Source of the DNA: an uncultured Planctomycetaceae bacterium
Lineage (GTDB): Bacteria > Planctomycetota > Planctomycetia > Planctomycetales > Planctomycetaceae
NCBI GenBank assembly: GCA_943787265.1
Contig: CALSLT010000003.1
Location: 1-64,000, forward strand
Reading direction: 5' to 3'
DNA: 64,000 bases
The notes beneath the pieces were generated by a model. It was given only the letters and a program-made list of their open reading frames with translations. It ran no database searches and was not told where the DNA came from. Both the position numbers and the translations under genes were made by a program. Positions 27,379 through 38,100 of this stretch are shown one piece after another. Each line of letters opens with the position of its first letter. Within the stretch, counting starts at the first letter, position 1.

Positions 27379-30300
27379 TCAAGGGGCCAGCGTTTCGTGC
27401 ACGACTTGCTGCGGAACGTCCACTTCACGCCCGAGAACGATTCGCAGACCGTAGGCTCCGTGCCGATCGCGGGCGGATAGGTAACCACGATCGCCAGCAC
27501 TGGATCGTCGTTGAAGCCACGCCCCGCCACGCGAACTTCGGCGGGGACGATTGGCATTCCTGGGGCTCAGGTAAATCAGATCAAGACACCATTCGCGGAC
27601 ATTGCCGTGCATGGAGTGGATCCCCAGGGAATTCGGCATGTAGGAATCGACCGATGTCGTCCTGTCGATTCCGCCATGATTCGCAAGTTTCTGCGAAAGG
27701 CTGTCGAGCGGTTTGTCAAAGTAGAAATCATGGTTGTAGTGATCGATGTCGTGTCCACCGCCGCCTCGACAAGCATACTCCCACTCGGTTTCGGTCGGCA
27801 TTCGATATTCCCAACCGGCGGCAGGTTTCAATTTCTTCGTCAACTTGCGAGTGAACTCAAGCGAGTCGTACCAGTTCACATTCTCAACGGGAAACGCTCT
27901 TAGCTCGTCATCTGTGAATTCCGAAACTTCCGCGGCACCTTCACCAGTCGGAGCAAAGTAGCTTGGATTGTCACCCATCACTTCCTGCCACTCGCCCTGC
28001 GTGACCTCATGAATGCCGATGTAGAAATCCTGTGCAACCAAAGTGTTGATTGTCTCGTCGTTTTCACTGCCGCCGCCCATCGGAAAGTTCCCTCTTTCCA
28101 CCCATGCAAGCTTCATCCCCACAGCGTTCGTGTATGGCTCTCCGGGAGCGGCATCCGGATGAGGGCGGGCTGCCCTTTGATCGATACTGATTTCAGCCGG
28201 GGAAGTCTGTTGCTCGCCTGAGTCACTTTTTTCGATCGTCTCAGCATTGACGGTGCTTGAAACCTGAATCCTGATTGTGTTCGGCTGACGCTCAATCTTT
28301 GTATGCCCGAACAGCACTCGATTTGGGACACGACCAACATTTGCTGCAAACGTGTCGAGATTTCCATCGCCATCAAAATCCGCGAGCGCGCTTGCCATTG
28401 CGGACCCGCCGCCGGGATAGAAATGATCGCCGAAGACGGCCATGCCATCGTTTATCCATACTTGACTGGCTTGCACGTTGGAGACGAACGCATCCAGGTC
28501 ACCGTCGTTGTCGAGATCACGCAGCAGGATATTCTGGGAATGAAACTCACCGAGTTGTTGACCGCTATCGAAAAATCGCCCCGAGCCATCGTTGAGCCAG
28601 ACTGTGTTGGCCGGTCTGCCGATGGTGTTTGCGACAAACGCATCCAGGTCGCCATCACCGTCCAGATCACCGAGTTGGACTGCGAGTGACCAGTTGTCAC
28701 CAAACGTGCGTCCGCTGTCGCGGAATGTTCCGTCGCCCTGATTCAGCCAGACGCGATTTGGATCGGCGGTAAAGTCGTCTCCCCCGTTTACTACGAAAAC
28801 GTCGATGTCTCCGTCATCGTCCAAGTCCCCAGAATCCAGTCCGCGACTGTCATATTCACCGAGCGCCTGGCCGGTATCGGAAAACTTACCCGAACCGTCA
28901 TTCATCCACACCGTGTTGGGTCGTCCTTTATTCGCAACGAAGGCGTCGATGTCGCCATCTCCGTCGAAGTCGCGCAGTGCAACGTCACGGCTGTTGGACA
29001 TTCCCAGTTCCTGCCCGTTGCTTTCAAACGATCCATTTCCATCGTTTAACCAGACTCGATTCGGTTGATCCTGATAGTTGCAGATAAAGGCATCGAGGTC
29101 GTCATCGTTGTCGAGGTCCGCCAATGCAAAACGACGACTATCGGATTCTCCTAAGCGTTGCCCGCTATCTGCAAAATGCCCAGTTCCGCCATTAAGCCAG
29201 ACAGTGTTCGGTTGCTTTTGATTTGTGACCATCGCATCCACATCTCCGTCGCCATCAAAATCACCTAGCTCAACATGCGTGCTGGTCGATTTTCCAAGTA
29301 ACTGCCCACTGTCGACGAGCGGGGAAAGTTTCGGTGGAGCCTCTATTTCTATTTTCGCCCGGTTGGCGGAATCTGCTTCCTCCTCAGCTTTTGATGACTC
29401 GGGAGAAATCGAAATTGTCATTGCACCATCGTTGTCGGCTCCGCCGTCGCCCGTGTCGACATGAATGTCGGCGAAGTTAGATGCGGAGAGTTCAAATCGA
29501 GTTTTCGTATCCCTGCTTGAAATGATGATGATGATACCGGCGAGCAAGGTTAGAGCTCCCGCCGCCCGCAGCAATACTCCAACTTTGGATTGCGGGCGAC
29601 CGGCTTTCTCTGATGTTGCCGTGTCTGGCCTTGCCCATTCTTCGGTTGCATCGTGATGCGCCATGACGGGGTGAGTGTCGGCATCGACATCGACGACCGT
29701 CAGATTCGGAACAAGGGCATCTGGATCGACTGGCACTCGCGAAAGCGCCAGATCCACATCGGACATCGTCTGAAAACGATCGTCTGGCTGCTTGGCGAGC
29801 ATTCTGCTCAAGACGTCGTCCAGCTCTTGCGGAACATCACCGCGGATACTGCGCAACGAAGGAATCGGCTGGTTCTGGTGAGCCAGCATTGTTTTTACTG
29901 GAGTCTTCTCGCTGTAAGGCGGTTGCCCTGCGAGGATGTAATACAGCGTTGCTCCCAGACTGTAGATGTCGGATCGCGCATCCGCCTGACTCGTATCTGA
30001 AGCCTGTTCCGGCGAACTGTAGGCGACAGTTCCCAGAATCATTTCGCCAGTCAGATCCCGCTCGCCCGAGTTGACCTTAGACGATTCTGGCTCCACCGAC
30101 GCCTGTAGCGAATCTGAATCGGACTCCAGTACAGCGAGTCCCAGATCAGTTACCTTGACGGTTCCTTCCTCATCAACCATCAGGTTGCCTGGCTTGACGT
30201 CACGATGAATGATGCCGTTCTCATGCGCGTGCTGGAGACCTTTGGCTGCCTGACGGAGACTTTCCACCGCCTGCGATACTTGCATCGGCCCGTGGCTCCG

Positions 30301-31056
30301 GACGTCGTCTGCCAGATTCGATCCTCGCACATATTCCATCGCGAGAAAGTGGGATCCGTCAGTTTCGCTGGCATCAAATACTGTCACCACATTTGGATGA
30401 GATAGCCGTGCCGCGGCTTTCATTTCTCGCTTGAATCGCGTGACCTTGTCCTGCGAATCGACCAGCTCCGGGGGGAGCATCTTGAGTGCAACAACGCGAT
30501 CCATCGACTTGTGAAGAGCCTTGAAGACAACTCCCATGCCTCCAGACCCAAGAACGTCAAGAATTGTGTATCGATCGACCAGTAGTGGATCAGGCCGTTG
30601 ATCAAGAATCACACTGGCCTGCCAGCCGGTCAGCACCCCTTGCTCAACCAGCGATTCCGCGATCGAGTCCGCATTGCTGGTTGCTGTTTCGAATTGGCGA
30701 AGTTGCCCGAGAGCGGAATCACTCATCAGTCCGCTCGAGCAGAGCGAAGATAGGAATTCGTCGATCGTCAATTCGGGGCCTGGCTGCGTGCGACGAAAAG
30801 TCCTCGTTGATCCTGAACCAGGAAGCGTACCTGTCCCGTAATTTTCCGATCTGTCGTCTGGAATTGTAAGTGACGAATCACCATCGGCCATCCACTGCGT
30901 GGCCGATAGCAACCGCAATCGACGCTGGACTTCGCTGAGCAACTCGGGGCATTCTCGACACAGGTCTTCAACGGTCAGACGTTCTCCGGATTCGTCACAA
31001 TCTTCCCAGCGATCGAGAAGTTCATCAATCCGAGCATCGTCTACTTCGTAACTCAT
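27379..31056 (-). CDS. Ser/Thr kinase fused to FG-GAP-like repeats and FGE-like domain
   Basis: A 1225-residue membrane protein. Residues 1-60 and 95-160 are the helical pieces typical of planctomycete kinases next to ECF sigma genes. The kinase domain has GSGGMG (171-176), Lys192, HRDVKPGN (284-291), DLG in place of DFG (304-306) and YSSPEQA. One membrane helix lies at about 495-513. Residues about 595-940 hold roughly eight FG-GAP/VCBS-like repeats (DFDGDGDVDAMV...NTVWLNGG...DSGQRLG). Residues about 985-1215 form a sulfatase-modifying/FGE-like domain (NAVGMKLAWVERGNFPMGGG, GNVREWCLD, SRGGAWLQRRSSAGDRG). The usual CRSA cysteine of active FGE is replaced (RRSSA), so a binding role is likelier than catalysis. 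It overlaps the sigma factor stop by four bases (ATGA). Confidence 0.93.
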   Translation of the reverse strand: MSYEVDDARIDELLDRWEDCDESGERLTVEDLCRECPELLSEVQRRLRLLSATQWMADGDSSLTIPDDRSENYGTGTLPGSGSTRTFRRTQPGPELTIDEFLSSLCSSGLMSDSALGQLRQFETATSNADSIAESLVEQGVLTGWQASVILDQRPDPLLVDRYTILDVLGSGGMGVVFKALHKSMDRVVALKMLPPELVDSQDKVTRFKREMKAAARLSHPNVVTVFDASETDGSHFLAMEYVRGSNLADDVRSHGPMQVSQAVESLRQAAKGLQHAHENGIIHRDVKPGNLMVDEEGTVKVTDLGLAVLESDSDSLQASVEPESSKVNSGERDLTGEMILGTVAYSSPEQASDTSQADARSDIYSLGATLYYILAGQPPYSEKTPVKTMLAHQNQPIPSLRSIRGDVPQELDDVLSRMLAKQPDDRFQTMSDVDLALSRVPVDPDALVPNLTVVDVDADTHPVMAHHDATEEWARPDTATSEKAGRPQSKVGVLLRAAGALTLLAGIIIIISSRDTKTRFELSASNFADIHVDTGDGGADNDGAMTISISPESSKAEEEADSANRAKIEIEAPPKLSPLVDSGQLLGKSTSTHVELGDFDGDGDVDAMVTNQKQPNTVWLNGGTGHFADSGQRLGESDSRRFALADLDNDDDLDAFICNYQDQPNRVWLNDGNGSFESNGQELGMSNSRDVALRDFDGDGDIDAFVANKGRPNTVWMNDGSGKFSDTGQALGEYDSRGLDSGDLDDDGDIDVFVVNGGDDFTADPNRVWLNQGDGTFRDSGRTFGDNWSLAVQLGDLDGDGDLDAFVANTIGRPANTVWLNDGSGRFFDSGQQLGEFHSQNILLRDLDNDGDLDAFVSNVQASQVWINDGMAVFGDHFYPGGGSAMASALADFDGDGNLDTFAANVGRVPNRVLFGHTKIERQPNTIRIQVSSTVNAETIEKSDSGEQQTSPAEISIDQRAARPHPDAAPGEPYTNAVGMKLAWVERGNFPMGGGSENDETINTLVAQDFYIGIHEVTQGEWQEVMGDNPSYFAPTGEGAAEVSEFTDDELRAFPVENVNWYDSLEFTRKLTKKLKPAAGWEYRMPTETEWEYACRGGGGHDIDHYNHDFYFDKPLDSLSQKLANHGGIDRTTSVDSYMPNSLGIHSMHGNVREWCLDLIYLSPRNANRPRRSSRGGAWLQRRSSAGDRGYLSARDRHGAYGLRIVLGREVDVPQQVVHETLAP

Positions 31057-31748
31057 CGTTCGAGTATCTCTTCTTCGAGGAGTTCTCCCAGTCGCAGCCG
31101 TACCGACCGCATGCGGCGTTTCACGGTACTTACCGACAATTCATAGAGCTCACTCACTTGTTGCTGAGTAAGGTTTCCGTACCAGATTGCCTCGAAGACC
31201 TGTCGTTCTTCGTCCGGCAGCACCTCTACTCCCTGGTGAAACCGCAGCCACTGTTCGAGCGTCTCGGGTTCGTCAGCGTGACTCGCCTTCTGATGTATTG
31301 GCTGATCGTTCTGTATGTTGCTCTGACTTATCACATCGGAATGGTGCCGCGAGTGTTTGCCTTCAGGGCCGAAGTGATAGCGGACAAGGTCAATCAAGGT
31401 TCTCCGGATCTGAGTTGCTGCCAGCCCCATGAACTGCGCTGGTGATTCCGGACGTACATCCGCCAGAGCCTGGTGTAGTCGCAGCGCCGCTGTTTGGAAA
31501 ATGTCGTCCGTCTGCTCCCACCGCCTTAGTCGGGGATAACTGCGAAGCATTCGACGTGATAGTTCGTGCAGGCGTTCTGCCACGTGGCCGAGTAGGTCGT
31601 CATAGACCTCGTCGATGCCCTGTGCGCCCAGATACAGCAATTGTGCAAAAGATTCAGCTTGTCCCGCCTCCGGACTCATGGTCATCTCGTTGAAGGGCCC
31701 GCCAAAGTATTGAAAACGATCAGATTCAGACATCTTCACGCGGAGCAT
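31053..31748 (-). CDS. ECF-type RNA polymerase sigma factor
   Basis: A 231-residue sigma-70 family protein of the extracytoplasmic-function type. Region 2 is RSYPRLRRWEQTDDIFQTAA, then LRLHQALADV. Region 4 is LPDEERQVFEAIWYGNLTQQ, then VSELYELSVSTVKRRMRSVR. I chose the ATG at 31748 because GGAGG stands five bases before it; the frame opens further upstream without a site, and another ATG lies at 31733. It is directly coupled to the kinase (ATGA overlap), the arrangement known for planctomycete sigma factors thought to be controlled by a cognate kinase instead of an anti-sigma factor. No anti-sigma gene is seen nearby. Confidence 0.94.
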   Translation of the reverse strand: MLRVKMSESDRFQYFGGPFNEMTMSPEAGQAESFAQLLYLGAQGIDEVYDDLLGHVAERLHELSRRMLRSYPRLRRWEQTDDIFQTAALRLHQALADVRPESPAQFMGLAATQIRRTLIDLVRYHFGPEGKHSRHHSDVISQSNIQNDQPIHQKASHADEPETLEQWLRFHQGVEVLPDEERQVFEAIWYGNLTQQQVSELYELSVSTVKRRMRSVRLRLGELLEEEILER

Positions 31749-32124
31749 ATCAGCCTCCAATGAGTAAAGCGTAAGCGGAGCAATTTCGGGTTCACAAAAA
31801 AAATAAAAAAGCGTCGACGAATGCGAATTGCCGGTCTGGACGCGGAGTTTCGCCATGCAGATCAGAGTGATGTTGCCATCGGTGGATGCTGCTATTCAGT
31901 CAGCAGTTTGCGAACAGAAAACAGACGATCCATGCGGCGAATTTGTTGTCTCTTTTTAGAGTCCATTTTCAGCTTATCGCACAGGCGTGACTCGGAATTG
32001 TGGCTTGGAAATTTAATTCGGAATTGCTGACCCCAACCCGCCTCGGCTTCCGCTTTCAACTACGGCCCATCGCCACCGAAAGGGAGTGGCGTGCCGATTT
32101 ATGATTATCACAGGACAAACATCC
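31749..32124. other. Divergent promoter region, sigma/kinase and giant protein
   Basis: Contains an A-rich tract (31796-31812), which is a T-tract in the sigma transcript leader, and no gene. It must carry promoters in both directions. I could not pick -35/-10 boxes with confidence. It is the natural place to look for an autoregulated ECF promoter. Confidence 0.45.
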
Positions 32125-35100
32125 ATGAAGTTTTCAAACTGGCTGAGATCACTGCGTGCTTCGGGACAACGAATCCGGAAATCAGGACGGAGAGTTGTCC
32201 GAGAAAGGCAACAACTCAAGAGTATGGAAGCGCTTGAGCCGCGGTTGCTGCTGACGTTTCAGGGCGTAGCGGCATCGTTCGACCCACCGTTCGATCCGGA
32301 GAGTCTTGATCTCGCGGACCTTGACGGTGACGGGGATCTTGATGCGTTTATTTCGTCCAGTCCTTCGTCGTCTCTCGGTCAGGATGGCAGTGAGTCGGTC
32401 TGGTTTAACGACGGTCAGGGGAATTTCACGGACAGTGGACAGCGGCTTGGCTCAGATCAAACTGGCTTAGCGGCTGTCAGTGGCGCGGGAGCTGAGCTTG
32501 GAGACTTCGACCGTGACGGTGACGTGGATGCATTTGTCAGCAGCCTTGGAGGACCGGACCGCCTCTATGTCAACGACGGAAACGGAGCTTTCAGCGTTGG
32601 CGCCAGCATCGCCACACTGGAAACGTACGCAATGGTCTCTGGTGATGTCGATGCGGATGGAGATCTGGATGTCATCGTCGAGACCGGCACCCGTTGGACA
32701 AATACCAGACGCGAAGTCTGGCTCAACGATGGAACTGCGGGCTTCAGTCTCGCATCGCGAGTCGATGGAGGTTACTTCTCAACGTCATTCGATCTGGGCG
32801 ACGTCGACGGAGACGGAGATCTCGACCTGTTGGACGGCAGGTATTCGTCTGATCGCATCTGGTTGAACGACGGGGTTGGCGGATTTACTGACAGTGGCCA
32901 GGAATTTCGACTGACTGATCCGAGCAACACAGTCGACTCGCCATACACGCTGGATGTTGAATTCGGCGACTTCGATAATGACGGAGACCTCGATTTCGTT
33001 GCCGGCAAGCATGACGCAGGGGATCATGTGTACTTTAACGACGGGACTGGGCCGTTTACCGATAGCGGCCAGCTACTCGAGGGACTTCCGGGACGCAATG
33101 TCTACAGTAACCGGACGAGAGATCTCACTGTGGCAGATATGGACGGAGACGGAGATCTCGACATTCTTGCCGCGATGGAACAGAGCCCAGGTACTGTTTG
33201 GTTGAATGAAGGCGATGGGCAGTTCACCAGCCAGGTTGCCTTGGCGAGTCCTTTCGGCATTGCCGAAGATCACCAGAACTGGAGAATCGCTACGGGCGAT
33301 CTTGATGGTGACCACGACCTTGATGCCATTATCCTTCGCCGTAGCACAGACCATTTCGACATCGTCTACTTCAATCAGGGATTCACGCCGCCGAATTCGG
33401 CACCCGTCGCAGTCGATGACGCGTACAGCACTGACGAAGACACGACGGTTTCCCCGACAGGAACGGCTGCCTATGCGAGCGCTGTGCTGGCAGATAATCC
33501 TCTGGGCTACTGGCGACTGGGCGAAGCTTCGGGTTCGACCGCCATTGATTCCTCAGGGCGAGGGAACGACGGCACATTCAACGGTGCTGTCACGCTCGGA
33601 ACTGGCGGGGCGATTGCTGATGGCGACACATCGATTTCTTTGACCAATACGGCGGGATATGTCGATGCTGGCAATCCGGCGGAACTCGACATCAGTGACG
33701 ACACGCTGACGATCGAAGCGTGGGTCAATCCGTCTGCCGTCGCCACAATGCCCATCGCTGGTAAGACACAGAGCGGCCGAAATGACTACACGCTCTGGCT
33801 CGTGTCGAGCGGTGGACGCAATGTTGCTCACTTCAATTTGTACAACGGCTCCGGCGAAGCAAATTTCAACGGGACGATTGATGTCCCCGTCGACGAATGG
33901 ACGCACATCACCGGGACGTACGACGGGACAACTGCCAGCATTTACGTGAACGGCGTGCTTGACCGCACGCGTTCGTTCTCCGGGAATATTTCCGGCAACG
34001 ACGCATTGAACTTCGAAATTGGTCGACGCACGAATTCCGGACATCAGTTCCGTGGGCAAATCGATGAAGTTGCTCTCTACGGTGATGCGTTGTCCGCCGA
34101 CCGCGTGCTGGCCCACTTCGAGGCGGCCGATGAGGCTGGTGGAACGGGCGGATCGGTCCTTGAAAACGACACCGATGCCGACAGCGACGCACTGACCGTT
34201 TCAGCATTAAATGGTGATTCCGGAAGCATCGGACAGGCAACTGTTCTGGCCTCCGGAGCCACCGTTACTCTCAACGCCGATGGAACGTTCCAGTACGACC
34301 CCACAACCTCGGCCATATTCAATGCATTGACTGACGGAGAATCGACGACGGACAGCTTTGAATACACTGTTGACGACGGAAACGGTGGAACCGATTCGGC
34401 GACCGTGTCTATCACAGTCAATGGCGTCAACGATGCCGCCTCGATCAGTGGTGACATCGCCGGAGCAATGACCGAAGACGAAGCCGACGTCACCGGCTCC
34501 CTGACTGTCATCGATGTGGACAATGAGAACACCTTTCAGGTCCAGCCAGACACAGCCTACATTTCTCCAGACGGCGCGAGTGGTAGCCCGATCCAGGGAT
34601 CTGCGGCAGCTTTGATTGATGGCGATACCGGACTGACCAGTCCGGGAAATTCTGTCGGAGGTTTTAACACCGACGATTCTCCACTGACTTTCACATTCGG
34701 TTCGCCGAAGACACTCGATGAAATTGTGATCTACAATGGTTGGAATAGCCCGGATCAGGCCATTGCCCAGTTCGACCTGACGTTCTTCGACAGCCTCGGC
34801 ACTCAGATTGGCTCCACGCAAACCGTGAACGTTCCTGGTGTGCACGGCGCAACGGAGTCTGCTTCGTTTGCCGCGGTCAGCAACGTCTCTTCCATCGTGA
34901 TGTCGAATCAGGCTGGTGTGGGCAGTACGTGGGAGTTTCGAGAAGTCGAATTTAGCCGAGTTTCTGAGACAGTCGGAAACTATGGGGCATTCAGCATCGA
35001 CGCTGACGGAAACTGGTCGTACACACGCACGGCTGACCTGCAGTCCCTGGCTGTCGGTGAGGTCGTCTCTGACAGTTTTTCGGTGCAGTCTACTGATGGC

Positions 35101-38100
35101 ACGGCTAGCCAGGTTGTTACGGTGACGATCACTGGTGAAAACGATGCTCCTATCGTCGCCAATACTGGCAACGTGTCAGCCAGCGAAGGGCAAACTGCGA
35201 CAAACAGTGGGGTTTGGAGTGACGTTGATGCGTCTGACGTTGTCACTCTCACAGCGTCAGTCGGAACCGTCACTCAGAACGTCGACGGTACGTGGAACTG
35301 GAGCTTCGACACCAATGACGGCCCGGAAGATTCCCGCACGGTGACGATTACTGCCACCGACGACGACGGTGCCGAAACACAATCCAGCTTCGACCTCACC
35401 GTTAACAACGTGGCTCCGGCCCTCAAAGTTAGACCGACGTTGTCAGTGGATGAGGGGGACACGGCAACGACCAGCGGCACCTGGTCAGACTCAGGTGATG
35501 ACACGGTCACGCTGTCAGCGTCTGTGGGCAACATCGTCCAGAACGCGGACGGCACGTTCACGTGGAGCTTCGACACCAGCGATGGTCCGGAAGACTCTCA
35601 AACGGTGACCATTACCGCGACCGACAGCGACGGAGCGGCGACAGTCCGAAACATCAATCTGACGGTCAACAACGTGGCTCCGAGTCTCACGGTTGATGCC
35701 TCGACGGTGACCGTCGATGAAGGCCAGACGGCAACGATGAGTGGCACCTGGAGCGATCCGGGTAACGACGTTGTCACCGTGGCCGCTTCTGTCGGGACGG
35801 TGACGACCAACGCCGATGGAACCTGGGACTGGTCCTACTTCGCCGCCGACGGACGTGACAAGATTCGGGTAACACTCACGGCAACAGATGGTGACTCGGC
35901 AACAAGCAGCGGTGCAGGCGGAGCGGCGGCAATGGCACCGGCGACCAAAACTGCCACCGGAGCGGCAACGGCATCAAAACCTGCAAAATCTGGGGGCGGA
36001 GCAGCCTCGACGACGGGAAGCAGCAGTTCCGCTGAATTCGTCCTTATTATCAACAACGTAGCTCCGAGTGTAGCCAGTGCCGGCGACGTCGCAGTTGATG
36101 AAGGAGCAACGGCCACAAACTCGGGAACATGGGGTGACCCTGGTGATGATGTTGTCACTCTTGCTGCGTCAGTCGGAACCGTCACTCAGAACGTCGACGG
36201 CACGTGGAACTGGAGCTTCGACACCAATGACGGCCCGGAAGATTCCCGCACGGTGACGATCACTGCCACCGACGACGACGGTGCCGAAACACAATCCAGC
36301 TTCGACCTCACCGTCGTCAACGTGGCTCCATCTCTTAAAGTCAAACCGTCGTTGTCAGTGGATGAGGGGGACACGGCAACGACGAGCGGCACCTGGTCAG
36401 ACTCAGGTGATGACACGGTCACGCTGTCAGCGTCTGTGGGCAGCATCGTCCAGAACGCGGACGGAACGTTTACGTGGAGCTTCGATACCAGCGATGGTCC
36501 GGCAGACTCGCAGACGGTGACCATCACCGCGACCGACAGCGACGGAGCTTCGAGCGACGTTTCATTCCCGATAACGGTCAACAACGTTGCTCCGTCAGTG
36601 GCGAGTGACAACTCCGTCATCGAAGTCGACGAAGGCCAAACCGCGACGAACAGCGGAAACTGGAGCGATCCCGGAGCGGACGTTGTCACCGTCTCCGCTT
36701 CTGTTGGGGCCGTGACGACCAACGCCGATGGAACCTGGAACTGGTCCTACGACACGGTAGACGGCCGTGAGAAGATCAACGTCGTTCTTACAGCAGTCGA
36801 CAGCGACGGCGCGACACGTCAGTCGTCGTTTGTAACCATCGTCCAGAACGTTGCACCGACTGTTACCAGTAACGGAAACGTGACAGTTGATGAAGGGGCT
36901 ACGGCGACCAACTCGGGTACATGGAGTGATCCGGGCGATGACGTCGTTGTCGTTTCAGCTTCCATCGGCACAGTGACACAGAACGCTGACGGAACGTGGA
37001 GTTGGAACTTCGACACCACCGATGGTCCGGATGACTCGCAGACGGTGACCGTCACCGCCAGCGACGATGACGGTGGAGAAACGCAAACCAGCTTCGAGCT
37101 ATGCGTCAATAACGTGGCTCCAACTATTGCAAGTGTGTCGTCAACAAATGCGGATGTGGAGAACGCATCAGGTGACGGAACTGTGTCTGTCAGCGGTTCG
37201 TTCAGCGATCCAGGACTGGACACTCACACTGTTACCGTCAACTGGGGCGATGGAACTTCGGAAGATGTTTCGGTTGATCAGTCAGCCGATAGTTTTATGG
37301 GAGAGCACAATTACGCCAGCGGCGGAATCTTTACCATCACCGTCACAGTGACGGACAGCGATGGAGCCGTCTCGAACACAGAAACAACATCGGCCGTGGT
37401 CAAGGGAGCTGGACTGGTCAATGGCACGTTGTTTGTGATCGGAACCGACGGCAAAGACGTCATTCACGTTCACGAACACTGGCGCCGGGACAGGATCACG
37501 GTTCACGCGCATCTGGACATTCAGCACCGCGGACGATGGCATCGACACGCAACGTCGACTCACGTTTATGAGACGTATGCCGCGGCTGATGTCGACCAGA
37601 TTGTCGTCCACGCTCTTGCCGGCAACGACCATGTCCATGTCGGTGGATACTTCTTTGGCAACACGGCAAAGGACGCAGTGATCTTCGGCGGAGACGGAAA
37701 TGATCACATCGTCAGCAGCCAGGGAAATGACACCATCGACGGCGGAGCCGGGAGCGATTTCATCTCCTCCCGCGGCGGTAACGACGTAATCGTGGATTTG
37801 ACGGGAGACAACTACGTACATGCCGGGGATGGTGACGATGTGGTGACGACCGGAAACGGTAACGACTGCATCCACGGCGGTTCTGGCGACGATCAGATCA
37901 ACGCGGGCGATGGCCATAACTGGGCCAGCGGGGGATCTGGTAATGACATCATCATCGCAGGAATTGGCAACGATCGGCTCAATGGTGATCTCAACAATGA
38001 CCTCATCGTCGGCGGAGGCGGTAATGATCGCATCGACGGCGGTCGTGGACGTGACGTTCTGATTGGTGGAACGGGTAGCGATCGAGTGAATGGTGGCAAC

